Source: Channallabes apus (taxonomy: Eukaryota; Chordata; Actinopteri; Siluriformes; Clariidae). Taken from it: DNA of 64,000 nucleotides. The stretch lies in the NCBI GenBank assembly GCA_030522415.1, contig CM060106.1, positions 29,036,985 to 29,100,984 on the forward strand, in the 5' to 3' direction. Position numbers and translations under genes: made by a program. Within the stretch, counting starts at the first letter, position 1. Every line of letters begins with the position of its first letter. This document shows positions 23,550-33,810 of this stretch, one piece after another. Below the pieces are notes generated by a model that saw nothing but the letters and a program-made list of their open reading frames with translations, did no database searches and had not been told where the DNA came from.

Positions 23550-23872
23550 GCTCAGAAGGTAGGAAATTTTCTCAGTTCGCCTGAGCCATCGTCAGACTGC
23601 CTGCTTCATGTCTGAAACGCTGACCTCCCAGGAACTCCTTTAAACACCCAAGCATGAGGAAAGGGCTTGGAGCGAGTTCAAGCCTGTATGGGGAGTGTGG
23701 CGATAACTTGCAGCCGAGTTCCTGTAATGTGTCAGTGGTGTTGGTGAATAATTGTGTCTACAAGAAATCTGTGGATTTTTAAGGATCAGGGGTTTCACAC
23801 GTGCTTGAAGTCTTCTGTAAATGTCAATCGGTTTCACGCCTTCATTCTGGAGAAATTTCATCATAACTCATA
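23550..23872 (-). pseudogene. mariner transposase relic M-A
   Basis: On the reverse strand an N-terminal-like stretch (KFLQNEGVKPIDIYRRLQA, near 23865-23800) is joined closely to a C-terminal-like stretch reading LELAPSPFLMLGCLKEFLGG (about 23690-23630) in another frame, ending RFRHEAGS. In mariners these flank the whole catalytic domain, so about two-thirds of the gene is missing. Three shorter relatives sit at 36385, 39960 and 54668. Confidence 0.75.
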
Positions 23873-23874
23873 TT

Positions 23875-24378
23875 TATATTATGAAAAAGGTCTGGCAGAT
23901 TAATAACAGATTGAAAATTTACATTACACAAGTGTATTTTTGTAGAATCTGTGTTGCCCTCAATCATTGGGGCATTCACACTGAACAGTGAACAGAATAG
24001 TGAACATGAGTGTTAATGGGAAAGCAAAAGGGACTTTAGCTAAAGTTATTACCCAAAGTTATCCAAAGGGTAATTGAAGTGTGAAGATCTGCTCCTTGGT
24101 CGCTGTCCACCTCTTCATTTGTCCTTTTTAATTGCACCAAATGGATTTAACGGTGGAAAAGAGAACTGCTACCAGACACAACGAAAATGTCAAGCATTCA
24201 GAGAACTGCAGCCTCCCACTGCAGATTAGATATGATAGAGGGAGTTCAGGATGGAAAGCAATGACTTGCTGACCTTTTGCTCATTTATCAGTCTTCATCC
24301 ATCAGCACATCCTCTCCTCTTAACATCAGAAAATCACATAATTCCCTTTCTATACCCCAGCATTCTCTCCCTCCCCCC
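23875..24378. other. Unique gap, nothing recognised
   Basis: Mixed-composition sequence without repeat termini or coding motif. Confidence 0.5.
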
Positions 24379-24379
24379 T

Positions 24380-24424
24380 TCTCTCTCTCTCTCTCTCAAA
24401 CACGTACGCACACACACACTCTCG

Positions 24425-24473
<49 letters not shown>
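24380..24473 (+). repeat. (CT)n microsatellite, compound
   Basis: Two CT blocks (24380-24397 and 24419-24473) split by an ACACAC-containing spacer; the second has CG interruptions. Frames through it read Ser-Leu repeats. Confidence 0.95.
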
Positions 24474-24477
<4 letters not shown>

Positions 24478-24787
24478 ACTAACAGAAGTAATAATGGAGA
24501 GATTCCTATCTTAATACCAGAGATGATGGTCTTTACTCCATCCCCATTTCCTAGGAAATGTGCTTCAGCCATTTAGAGCTTATTTAAAATAAATCTTTCA
24601 AAAATCTTGATGGTGAATCGAGACATTTAGTTGTGTACAATCAGACATTTTGGGGGGATGAATTATACCCCTTTTACCCCTTTAAATCTAGTAGATCTTC
24701 TAAATCTATTTTTCCAAATAACTCTTTTGTATAAAAAGTATAAAAACCATGCCTCCTTCAATGTCACTGACAGACACACAGGACTGG

Positions 24788-24985
24788 CAAGTACCCAGGA
24801 CAAGCCTACTTCATTACGGCTAACAGGTACCCGAACCGATTCTATTTCACCAGGCCTTACAGGTACACAAGCCAAGCCTATTTCATTGGGACTTTGATAC
24901 CCAGGCCACGCCTTCTTTATTTGGGCGGACAGGTACCCGTGGCATACTTATTTCATTGGGGCTGACCAGTACATGGGCAAATGGA
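24788..24985 (+). repeat. 36-bp minisatellite, ~5.5 units
   Basis: Units begin with CAGGTAC-like words at 24788, 24824, 24860, 24894, 24930 and 24966, spaced 36, 36, 34, 36 and 36 bp. The common core is CAGGTACCC...CCTATTTCATTGGG. Because 36 is a multiple of three, the first three units read as 12-residue repeats (TGT-KPISLGL type) in one frame until the 34-bp unit breaks it. Units are about 65-80 percent alike by eye. Confidence 0.85.
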
Positions 24986-25329
24986 TTTCTGAATAGGTTC
25001 AGGATTCCTTAATCTTCTTCTTGCCCCAATATTGGGGAAAAATATTTGTTCCGTCTTTATTAAATGTCAAACTGACATGTGGACGTGACCTTGATTTATA
25101 AAACATGAACAGTCTTTCCTGCCATGTTCTCCTGTAATGAATTAGTGACCCTGTCACGTTGCTTAATGAGGTGGAGAATGAGGGCGTAGAGGGCTGGGAG
25201 AACGAAAGAGAAGTGTAGCCTTGCACAGGAGTGATCCGTGTGTGAAACCTAATTGATAGTTGAGGGATTACGCAAAGCTGCATCGCCCCAAAGGCCCCAA
25301 ACTCCATTTTGTGGAGTTTTTTCCCCTTC

Positions 25330-25332
<3 letters not shown>

Positions 25333-25385
<53 letters not shown>
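25333..25385 (+). repeat. (TC)n microsatellite
   Basis: About 26 uninterrupted TC units. Confidence 0.97.
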
Positions 25386-25390
<5 letters not shown>

Positions 25391-25686
25391 GCTCAGATCC
25401 TTTTTAAGCCTTCCACTTCAAAGACTCCCAATGCTTCATGGCTCGAACACTCAGCCAACAGGATTTGTTTCCAAAATGACAAAAATAGGGTTTTGAATTC
25501 TGCCGAGAGTGTCAGAGTGAGAGGTAGACCCAGAGTTTGCAGCAACATGCTTTTATCCTGATTTTTAAATTTGGAAAATTAAAAATTCTCATTAATCTCA
25601 CAGAAACATTCACACGACTGAGGTATAATGATCATGGGTTCTATTAGTGTTTCTGGGATAAAATGTATGTGTATGTATGTACTGTA

Positions 25687-25690
<4 letters not shown>

Positions 25691-25724
<34 letters not shown>
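25691..25724 (+). repeat. (GA)n microsatellite
   Basis: About 17 GA units following TGTATGTACTGTATGTGT. Confidence 0.95.
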
Positions 25725-25728
<4 letters not shown>

Positions 25729-25754
25729 TTTAGGTTTAATGAAAGTACTACAAA

Positions 25755-26395
25755 TCCTGCTCTCACTCTTCCCCCTCATATCCCTTTCCTCATATCTCTC
25801 TCCCATCTTTTTCGTTCTTACTTTTCCTCTTTCTTTGTCTCCCTTTTCTGTCATGCCATTCTTATCCTCTTTCCTTCCTTCCTCTTCCGTCTTCTTCTTA
25901 TGTCTTCCTTTCTTATGATCTTTCCATCTCTGCCTCTTGCTTACTCTTTCTCATCTGTTCTCATCCTCCTCTTCCTGTCTCTTTTTCATCTTTCCTTGTC
26001 ATTTCCCTTTTCTGTATTCCCATCTTTCCTCATTTCTTCTTCACCTATCTCTCTGTCTCTTTTCTGTATTCTTTCATTCTGTAGTGTTCTAAGGCTTTCT
26101 TCCTCTTTCTGAGAGTGTATTAAGTAGCACTAGTGCAAGTGCAGCAGTTTCTTTTTTCAGCTTCTGATTGTGTTCGGTTTGGTTTTGATTTGGTTTCATC
26201 ATTTGGGAGCACTGAGAAAGCCACTCTTGCTTTTCTCTTCTCTTTATCTTCTCTTCTTCCCCATCTGCATTCTCCTGTTCTCCTCTTCCACTCTTCCTTC
26301 TTTATTCTCTTCCTATGTTTTGCTTTTTTTCCCCTTCCTCTTAATCTCCCTCCCTCCATCATACTGTATTTCTTCCTTTTTTTTCTTCCTGTTCC
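25755..26395 (+). repeat. Long polypyrimidine-rich tract
   Basis: Roughly 640 bp in which the plus strand is overwhelmingly C and T in TTCCT/CTCTT-type words, interrupted around 26090-26230. No single repeat period holds. Open frames through it are Ser/Leu/Phe-rich artefacts. Such tracts are prone to triplex formation. Confidence 0.8.
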
Positions 26396-26609
26396 AGTAA
26401 TATATGTCTAGTCTTTTCATATTTTCACAACTTACACACGAGTCTCAGAAAGAGCAAATAGACACTGCCGGGGTTGACTCAACACTTGAGGGATTGTTCT
26501 GTGTACTTTAGGGGTTTTGGTGATGTGACACATCTCTTTCATGAGCTTCTTCTTTCTGACCTGCTTCATCTCTCTTGCTTTCCTTTTACGGAAAATACAT
26601 GCATTATTT

Positions 26610-27070
26610 TCTATACCTATTAGCCGGGTATGATAATTGCTTGTTATTTATCAGCATTTAGAATCGCCAGTCTGTGTATTCATTTATTCATATCATTTAC
26701 AACACTTCCTGCTGCTGCAGCCTAAATAATGCAACCTGGTGATTCATGATTTCAGCAAAATAGCAAATTGGTGGCATGGGATTGAGTAAAAGCGGATTAT
26801 TTATTTTGATCTATTGCTCAACATATTGTGTGGGCTGTAAATGGACCCGCTGTGAATTTATTATTATTATTTTTTCTTTTGGCTGTTTGGTGAATTTGAT
26901 CAGATGCTATGATGTCATCGTACAGAGCAGGTTACACCAAGGAAATTTGGATAAATATTTTTTGACATGCACTCTCACTTCCTGTTTTACATCTGCATCA
27001 AATGCTTGCTGCGATGTTTTTGGTTATTTCTGACGACCCTTGTTGACCGTCAGAAGCCACCGGTTCTCTC
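26610..27070. other. Repeat-free stretch, candidate conserved non-coding DNA
   Basis: No transposon signature. Contains GATAATTGCTTG, TTATTTAT and TGATGTCAT-like binding-site words. A forward frame (26776-27033) shows no domain. Regulatory role is inference. Confidence 0.3.
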
Positions 27071-28005
27071 CCGCTCCTTTTTCTTTTTAGTCTCCGGGAG
27101 ACGAGTGGAAGACAAAAGACTGTTTTTTATCTAGAGATTAATGTTCAGAGTTTACGTACTTAAGTGTTATATAAGAAGCGGAAACGGTCCATTCAGAGCC
27201 ACGAATACATCCACACAGCAAAGCGTACCTTTTACTGATACTGTTATGTTATGTATTCAGACAATCCGTTCTTTCTCTTTATATTCTAATCCCAGTGCTA
27301 TTCTAATATAATCTAATAATAATTCTAAATAATATCGAAAATAGATGAGCTAGTACTTTAATGACTAAATGAAATGTTAAACTACAATATAGTGCAATCT
27401 TGTTGCATAAACATTCAGTTTAAAGCAACACGAAGCAAAGGTGTCAATAAAGATCAATAAAGATCAATAAAGATCAATCAGTCTGAGTTTATTTTTTGAT
27501 ATTCATATATACATAAAATAGATATTTTACTAAAACATTTCCTAACAGGGTATTAAACTATATACGTTTATTTCTTCTTTTTGTTTACTGGGACTCACTG
27601 CTCACTATTAGCTTAATGCTAAGTCAGTGTATAGCGAGTGATATTGCACTCTTACACATCTAACACATCTGAGTCTGTTAATAAGAAACACACACTTTGC
27701 CAAAGTGGAATTTAGTGTGTTTTTATTTCACTTTCATTCCTAAAATCAGTCAGAAAAAGTGAGCCTGATTGTACCTGACAGCTAACTTGCTTTGCTAGCT
27801 AGCTAAACTAGGTTATGTTAGCAAGAAATGTTTGAATTGTCATATTATATTTTTTATTGTTAATTAAATAACTAGAAAATTAGCAAAATAAGCATGTTGC
27901 CAAAATATCAACTGTGTAGAAATGCCTCCTTAGCTTGCTAGGAGTTAACTAGCTGATTAGCATTAGTTTAGCGATGGCAGCAGGACATCAGGGCTTTTCT
28001 AAAAC
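27070..28005. other. Unique AT-rich gap with a short decamer repeat
   Basis: 27447-27480 carries three direct copies of the decamer AATAAAGATC. Otherwise nothing recognised. Confidence 0.5.
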
Positions 28006-28007
28006 AC

Positions 28008-28440
28008 GTATACACCGATCAGCCAGATCATTAAAACCACCCAGGTTTTGGGTTCCGTGTGTGCCACCTAGGTCTCCTGTGCCTCTGTCTGACGCCTCTG
28101 AGGGTGTGTGCTGGTGGTGTTTGGCACCAGGACTTTGATGCTGTGGGTTTTGAAGCGGGCCCTCTGTGGATCAGATTTATTTGTCTAGTGCGTTCCATTG
28201 GTTCTCCATCCGATTGTGTGAGTTAGGAGGCTGTGTCAGTTAGCCTTGTTATCTTTGCCTGCCGAGTTCCTTGTGCGGTAGGCTGTGGTGCACTCGGTGT
28301 TCTGATATTTATCTATCATCGCCAGCAAAGACTTATTTCTGCAATTTTTCCTGCATTGGCGGACACTCTGACCTTTGGTCCCCGTGGGCAGGGGTGAGAC
28401 TTAGGTGCCAGTGATCCTGTCACCAGTATGCTGGAGTATA
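28008..28440 (-). pseudogene. Tc1-like transposon relic, truncated
   Basis: Begins with the terminus-like TACACCGATCAGCCAGATCA followed by TTAAAACCACC, a well-known teleost Tc1-like end. It continues through words matching the reverse complement of the 5' half of a Tc1-type transposase gene (GGATCAGATTTATTTGTC, ACTCGGTGTTCTGATA). The interior is deleted in places and no second terminus follows, because a (GT)n array starts at 28511. Confidence 0.65.
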
Positions 28441-28507
28441 GTGGGTGATCAATGTTGTACAGTTCACCTGGCTCTGGTGTTAGATGTTGAATGAAGGATA
28501 TGAATGA

Positions 28508-28510
<3 letters not shown>

Positions 28511-28590
<80 letters not shown>
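28511..28590 (+). repeat. (GT)n microsatellite
   Basis: Forty uninterrupted GT units. Confidence 0.97.
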
Positions 28591-28594
<4 letters not shown>

Positions 28595-28852
28595 ATGTGC
28601 ATAAAGAATATATAGCTTCTTGGGCATTAAAACAAAAGGCATTAAAAAATCAAGAAATTCCATCATATAAAATATGAAATATAAATGTATAAGTGCGAAA
28701 TGATATGTCTATCTAATTTTTGCATCAAGCTGGTAACCTGTATCTGCTGAGAACTAGACACAAAGGTGGAGGGATAGAAAGAAAGAAAAAAAATTGATTT
28801 GAAGTAGTATTATAAAGCTTCAGCAGAGTTAAAGATATAATGGTGAAGACTG

Positions 28853-28911
<59 letters not shown>

Positions 28912-28930
28912 GTCTCTCTCTCTCTTGCTC
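28853..28930 (+). repeat. (TC)n microsatellite, interrupted
   Basis: TC units broken several times by GTC, then passing into a short GT run at 28940. Confidence 0.93.
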
Positions 28931-29030
28931 TCAGTGTCTCAGTGTGTGTGTGTGTCTGGCCATGAAGTCCTCATACATGCTCGTTCTGCTTGGCTGCCTG
29001 CCCATCTGCCATCCTCTGTCTATATATACA

Positions 29031-29032
<2 letters not shown>

Positions 29033-29104
<72 letters not shown>
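29033..29104 (+). repeat. (GT)n microsatellite
   Basis: About 36 GT units preceded by TATATATACACAC. Confidence 0.97.
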
Positions 29105-29108
<4 letters not shown>

Positions 29109-29625
29109 GTCAGGTGGCACCAGGTGTTACTTGGCCTTGTCTTACTGCATGGGAGACCACAGATGCCATATTACACTACTCTCTCCCTGTTTCTCTCATT
29201 CACTTTCTCTCTCTTATATACACACACACACATGGAACAACTAAAAATGTTGCACATTTTGCTTATTGGGGTTCAATAATATTCAGGCTGAAGTATAAAT
29301 GGTAGCACTAATGCAAAGTGAGTGTATAGTGAGTGACTTTGCACTTTTACGTGTGATTATAGAGCTGCTTCTGTTAATAAGAAACGCGCACACACACGCA
29401 CACACACTGTTAGAAGCTTTTAGTGCAGTCAATTCTTTGTAATTACAGGAGATGGGCTACTGTATGTGATAAACACTTGTTTAGAGCCACCCACAGAGAG
29501 AGAGAAAGAGAGAGAGTCACATGACCATTGCAGCATACATGTACTGTACACATTCATGTAGTGTTTTTTTTTAGTAGTCAAATAAATTATTTCCCTTGCC
29601 TAGTCAATTAAACATGATGTATACA

Positions 29626-29626
<1 letters not shown>

Positions 29627-29696
<70 letters not shown>
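29627..29696 (+). repeat. Compound (TA)n(CA)n microsatellite
   Basis: About 24 TA units followed directly by 11 CA units. It abuts the left side of the R2 repeat copy. Confidence 0.96.
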
Positions 29697-29697
29697 A

Positions 29698-30028
29698 CAT
29701 GCAAACTGTAAAGCTACATTCAAATAATTGGTTGTTTATGTACCTCCTTAGCAGCAACCTCATTTCCCCTCTTGTCTGTTCCAAGCACTCAGAATTCAGC
29801 ATCACCAGTATACTAACCACCGCCTGATCATCTGTCATCATCTGCACCTGTTTCTCCCTGTTTAATGGCTTAAGTTTGATGGTTTTTTTTTAATGCTCGA
29901 ATGATTTAAAGGTCACACTGTGGCTTAAACAAAAAAACATTCCTCAAGTATAGAGAGAGTCAAATAAACATAAAGAGCCATGAAACATGGAAAACAAGGG
30001 GTGGTTCAAGACTTTTGCACAGTACTGT
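29698..30028 (-). mobile_element. Uncharacterised TIR element R2, copy 1 (truncated)
   Basis: Reverse-complement relative of 59262-60270. Shared words include AATTGGTTGTTTATGTA, CAACCTCATTTCCCCTC and CATCACCAGTATACTAA. The end at about 30003-30028 (CAAGACTTTTGCACAGTACT) matches the 3' terminus of copy 2. The other half is absent and replaced by the compound microsatellite. Confidence 0.7.
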
Positions 30029-30339
30029 GCGTCTTGTGTGGGTATGAAAATTCAACACTTCTCCAGTGCACTAATTACTTTTTTAAATCAATTGTGGGAT
30101 GAAGTGCGAACAGCGATACTCAGCAGACGCAAATTAGAAGTGATTTAGAGCTGTATTTGGCGTTAATCATGTGGAATGAGAAGTTAATAATCAAATTACA
30201 CACATTAGTATTCAGAACCTATTCAGAATTAACCATAGACATATGGCCAAGTGCAAAAGTTAGTGCCCCTATTTTAATTGTAGGTTTTATTTAGTGTACA
30301 AAACTTCATCTGAAAATCATCTGATTGTAACGGGTCTCT

Positions 30340-30705
30340 GGGCGGCACGGTGGTGTAGTGGTTAGTCACCTTGCACCTCCAGGGTTCGTGTTTGATTCCC
30401 GGCCAGGCTCGATTCCTGTCTCTGTGTGCATGGAGTTTGCATGTTCTCCCCGTGCTTGGTGGGTTTCCTCCGGGTACTCCGGTTTCCTCCCACTGTCCAA
30501 AGACATGCAGATTAGGCTAATTAGCGGTCTCAAATTGCCCATAGTGTGTGAATGGGTGTGTGAGTATATGTGTGTGTGCCCTGCGATGGATTGGCACCCT
30601 GTCCAGGGTGTACCCCGCCTAGTGCCCGAAGTCTCCTGGGATAGGCTCCACGTTCCCGCGACCCTGAACACAGGATAAAGCGATAGAGAAGATGAGTGAG
30701 TGAGT
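30340..30705 (+). mobile_element. V-SINE copy 5, two B-box units, nested in Tc1
   Basis: Near full length: GGGCGGCACGGTGGTGTAGT head, two B-box-like units 18 bp apart, V-domain, GTGTGTG segment, TCTCCTGGGATAGGCTCCAC module and GATGAGTGAGTGA tail. Target duplication GTAACGGGTCTC (30327-30338) and GTAACGAGTCTC (30706-30717), 11 of 12, lies inside the Tc1 terminal region, so the SINE is younger than the Tc1 insertion. Confidence 0.95.
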
Positions 30706-30965
30706 GTAACGAGTCTCAGTATTAGACAAATACAACCGTGAAGTTTTTTTCACTGTGTAATTATTTATTTATCTATCAAAAATGCCAAAGGGAAAAAAAA
30801 CACGTCAGCAATACTAAGTACCCACTTACTGTTTCCACAGAATTGAAGAGGGTTAGCTGCAGACAGGTACTGCTAATCATCAGCCTTGATTAACTGATCA
30901 TCAACAGGTGTTCAGATCTCTATAAAAGCAGAAGTTTTGACAGTTTGCTTTTCTGGACTATTTAG

Positions 30966-31830
30966 GTGTGTGTTAACACCATGCCAAGAGGGAAAGCCAC
31001 ACATAATGGTCTTAGAGAAGCAGTTGTTGCTGCACATAACTGTGAAAAGGGTTATAAAACCATTTCCAAGCAATTTCAGCGTTTTTCTAGTTCATCTAAG
31101 ACCCTACAGGTCTCACTGAGCGTATTAAATATTAAAGGCCGCGACAGCACAATTAGAAGAAGACTGAACAATGCCGGTTTGTTTGAAAGGGTTGTCAGGA
31201 TAAAACCTCTTCTCTATAAAAAGAACCCTGAAGCACGACTGAAGTTCACAGATGCTATGAACAGATGTGGACCAAAGTGGAGTAAAAACCAAACAGCATT
31301 TTAGCTGTCAAGCATGGCAGTGGAGGGGTGATGATTTCTGCTTGTTTTGCAGCCACAAGACCTGGGCACTTTGATTCTTTGATTCATTTGATTCATTTGA
31401 GTCATTGATTCATAATCTCCTCTACAGTCCAGAGGATTCTAGAGGAAAATGTGAGGCCATCTGCGCCGACAGTTAAAACTTGGTTGAAATTACAGCAGGT
31501 CAAGCAACAAGACTGATCCGAACCACACCAGTAAATGTACAGTAGAATGGCTGAAAAGTAAAAGAATCAAGGTTGTGGAATGACCTAGTCAATGTTCAGA
31601 CCTCAAACCAAATGAAATGTTGTGGCAGGACCTTCAGAGAGCTGTGCATACGTCAATGGTCCAAAACAAAAACCTCAATGACCGTAAGCAAAGAATGACT
31701 TGTTGTAAGAAAAATGGGCCAAAATTCCTCCACAGTTATAAAATCATGAACTTCAAGTTATTGCTGATATCTACAAGGTATTTAATCATGGGGGTAATTA
31801 GTACTGATAATATTTGTTTCTTTTGACTTC
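30966..31830 (+). pseudogene. Tc1-family transposase pseudogene
   Basis: The first 112-codon frame gives MPRGKATHNGLREAVV with a paired-like HTH region (GYKTISKQFQ) and RRLNNAGLFERV. Where the first catalytic aspartate of the DD34E triad is expected, the sequence is disrupted and stops after GPKWSKNQTAF. Downstream readings KHGSGGVMISACFAAT, then SDLKPNEMLWQDLQRAVH (third catalytic Glu region) are in other frames or separated by stops. Several frameshifts, stops and a deletion make it non-functional. Only its similarity to the Tc1 family is claimed. Confidence 0.85.
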
Positions 31831-32059
31831 ATTTTTGTAAAGAAAAAGTGAAAAAAAGGTATATGAGGTTGTATTTTCCTAATAACAAAACTGGCTACGA
31901 TTAGATGATTTTACACAAACAACCATATCATTTAAAGAGGGGTCAACTTTTATACATGACTGTATAAAAATGCTGCTCAGTTGGTGTACACAAGTATATT
32001 TTTATATACTTATACTGTATATTTTATAGTTTGCATTTATAAGTTTGCATTTTAAATGT

Positions 32060-33092
32060 TGCAACTCCTCTATAATCCTACAGGTGGTGTGATCTAAACT
32101 GTTTGCACCGCACGGCATCCTGTACGCTGTACGGTAGGAGCTAATTGTTAAGTTCAGAATAGCAATAAAATTTGGGGAAAAAATTAGAGATGTTCCGATA
32201 CCATTTTTCTCCTCCCGATACCGATTCCGATACTTGGGCTCAGGGTATCGGCCGATACCGAATACTGATCCGATACCTGGGTGTGTATCTGTATAGTAGC
32301 ATTTCTTTTTTTTTAAGTAAAATACTACTAGCCCTGTGTAACGGGTTCGACCCTAAGTGCACGGGCGACATCATGAAACATGGACATGAGGCGAGGTCTT
32401 ACAGGAAAAAGGGTCATTTATTTAGAAAAATGGGGAAGGAAAGGGTTAAAGGCTCTCTGCGGGCTTTTCCACTTCGGCGGCAGGGATGCGAAGGCGGGCT
32501 CTACGCGGAAGTGAAGGTGCCGCGGGAGCTCGCGCAGCTCGTTCACGCGCTCCTCTTGTGGAGATCAAAGGCGCCCCCCCTTTTTAAAGTCTCTGGGGCG
32601 CATCACATCGCCCCGCTCTTGTGCCACTGTATCTCATAAAATCCACCGCGTCGCAAAGTCCAGCTTCCCAACAGTCAGACCCCGAGCTACACTCCCCGCT
32701 GTGTTTTATAGCGCCGGGATCATTAGCAGCGATAGCTCATGGGCCGTTGCCTGATTCTGCGGCCCTGCTCCTTCACATACCTAAAGGGCGGGGGAGGCCG
32801 CCTAACTAGTGAGCGAGGAGCGATCAATTTGGGCGCACGCCCATCACAGGCGCACGCCGTGACACTCTGTAAGTAAGCTAAGCTAGCAAAGCTAGCGGGC
32901 ATAAATAGGTTATGTTTAGGAAAATGGTATCGGATCGGTACGTGGACTCAAGTACTCGCCGATTCCGATGCCAGATTGTTTTGTGGTATCGGCAGCATTT
33001 CCGATACCAGTATCGGAATCGGAACAACCCTAGAAAAAATGTGTATTAAATTAAAAATAATATAGAATCGTGATACAAATCGAACATTTTCA
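32060..33092 (-). mobile_element. hAT-like family E, copy E3, split by an H1 insertion
   Basis: 32060-32184 (CTATAATCCTACAGGTGGTG, GTACGGTAGGAGCTAATT) and 33033-33092 (ATAGAATCGTGATACAAATC) are colinear with copies at 45795-46138 and 46725-47109. They are separated by the H1 hAT element at 32185-33032, which therefore inserted later. Terminal sequence is missing or eroded. Confidence 0.7.
32185..33032 (-). mobile_element. hAT-type non-autonomous transposon, family H1 copy 2
   Basis: Perfect 8-bp target duplication GAAAAAAT (32177-32184, 33033-33040). Ends TAGAGATGTTCCGATACC and, reading back, TAGGGTTGTTCCGATTCC. It is the reverse-orientation, longer relative of 15159-15691, with about 320 extra bases (near 32480-32795) that are GC-rich. 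No transposase recognised. A 155-codon frame crosses it, and part of that frame (MKHGHE through GKERVKGSL) is also open in copy 1, but no domain is seen. Confidence 0.93.
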
Positions 33093-33094
33093 TT

Positions 33095-33400
33095 CACTCA
33101 TATTTCGTCCTGCTTATGCAGTGTAGGGATGTGGATGGTGGTGCACACACCCAATGACATATTACACAATTAAGAAACACCAATCATCCTACAAGCACAT
33201 GTGGAAGAAAACCCACAACGCACAGAGAGCCTTTCTTTATGAGAACTCCACTAGTCTTTATGACTATCAGTGGAATATGGAAAAAAAACTAAACTGTAGT
33301 CACATGGCAGGCTACAGGGATGGTGTGTATCCAGTGTGAGAGGATGATGTAAGAAGTTGGTAATGAAAAAGATAGACATGTAGGGTTAGAGAAGGTGGTC
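33095..33400. other. Short gap, nothing recognised
   Basis: No repeat termini or motifs. Confidence 0.5.
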
Positions 33401-33403
33401 AAA

Positions 33404-33592
33404 ATACAGTAGTGTTTAGCACTTTGGCCTCGCACCTGCAGGGACAAGGGTTCGATTCCCCGCCTGCGCTCCGCATTCATGGAGTTCTGCATGTTCTCCC
33501 CGTGCTGGCTGTGTTTCCTCCGGTTTCTTTCCACAGTCCAAAGACATGAAGATTAGGTTATTTGATGTTCCCAAGTTGCCCGTAATGCGTGT
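33404..33592 (+). mobile_element. V-SINE copy 6 (3'-truncated)
   Basis: TAGTGTTTAGCACTTTGGCC head, one B-box (GGTTCGATTCCCC) and V-domain to CCCAAGTTGCCCGTAATGCG. The GT-rich segment natural to this SINE expands into the neighbouring microsatellites from 33592 and the 3' half is lost. Confidence 0.82.
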
Positions 33593-33716
33593 GTGCGTGC
33601 GCGTGCGCGTGCGTGTGTGTGTGTGCTTGAGAGAGAGTGAGCATGATGTGTGTATACAAAAGCATATTAGACTGCAATGGCTGCAGGAGTGTGCAGAGTG
33701 GTGTGTGTGTGTGTGT

Positions 33717-33808
<92 letters not shown>
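33592..33808 (+). repeat. (GT)n microsatellite block
   Basis: A GCGTGC/GTGT run at 33592-33625, then about 54 GT units at 33701-33808 with one A interruption at 33721. Likely seeded by the GT-rich interior of V-SINE copy 6. Confidence 0.93.

Positions 33809-33809
<1 letters not shown>

Positions 33810-33810
<1 letters not shown>

Larger units (their letters stand above)
30242..31964 (+). mobile_element. Tc1-like transposon, degenerate, with nested V-SINE
   Basis: TA-flanked ends are imperfect inverted repeats: the left contains GCAAAAGTTAGTGCCCCT and the right, reading back, TATAAAAGTTGACCCCTC, followed in both by a second inner match (AAAATCATCTGATTG against AAAATCATCTAATCG). Without the SINE at 30340-30705 the element is about 1.36 kb, near the usual Tc1 size. 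It encodes a broken transposase (30966-31830). Confidence 0.88.

Noticed and set aside
24788..24985. CRISPR-like array of regularly spaced units
   Set aside because: The units are contiguous with no unique spacers, units diverge, and the sequence is eukaryotic.
25663..26112. 149-codon Ser/Leu/Phe-rich frame that looks membrane-like
   Set aside because: An artefact of polypyrimidine DNA, whose codons favour Ser, Leu, Phe and Pro and avoid stops.
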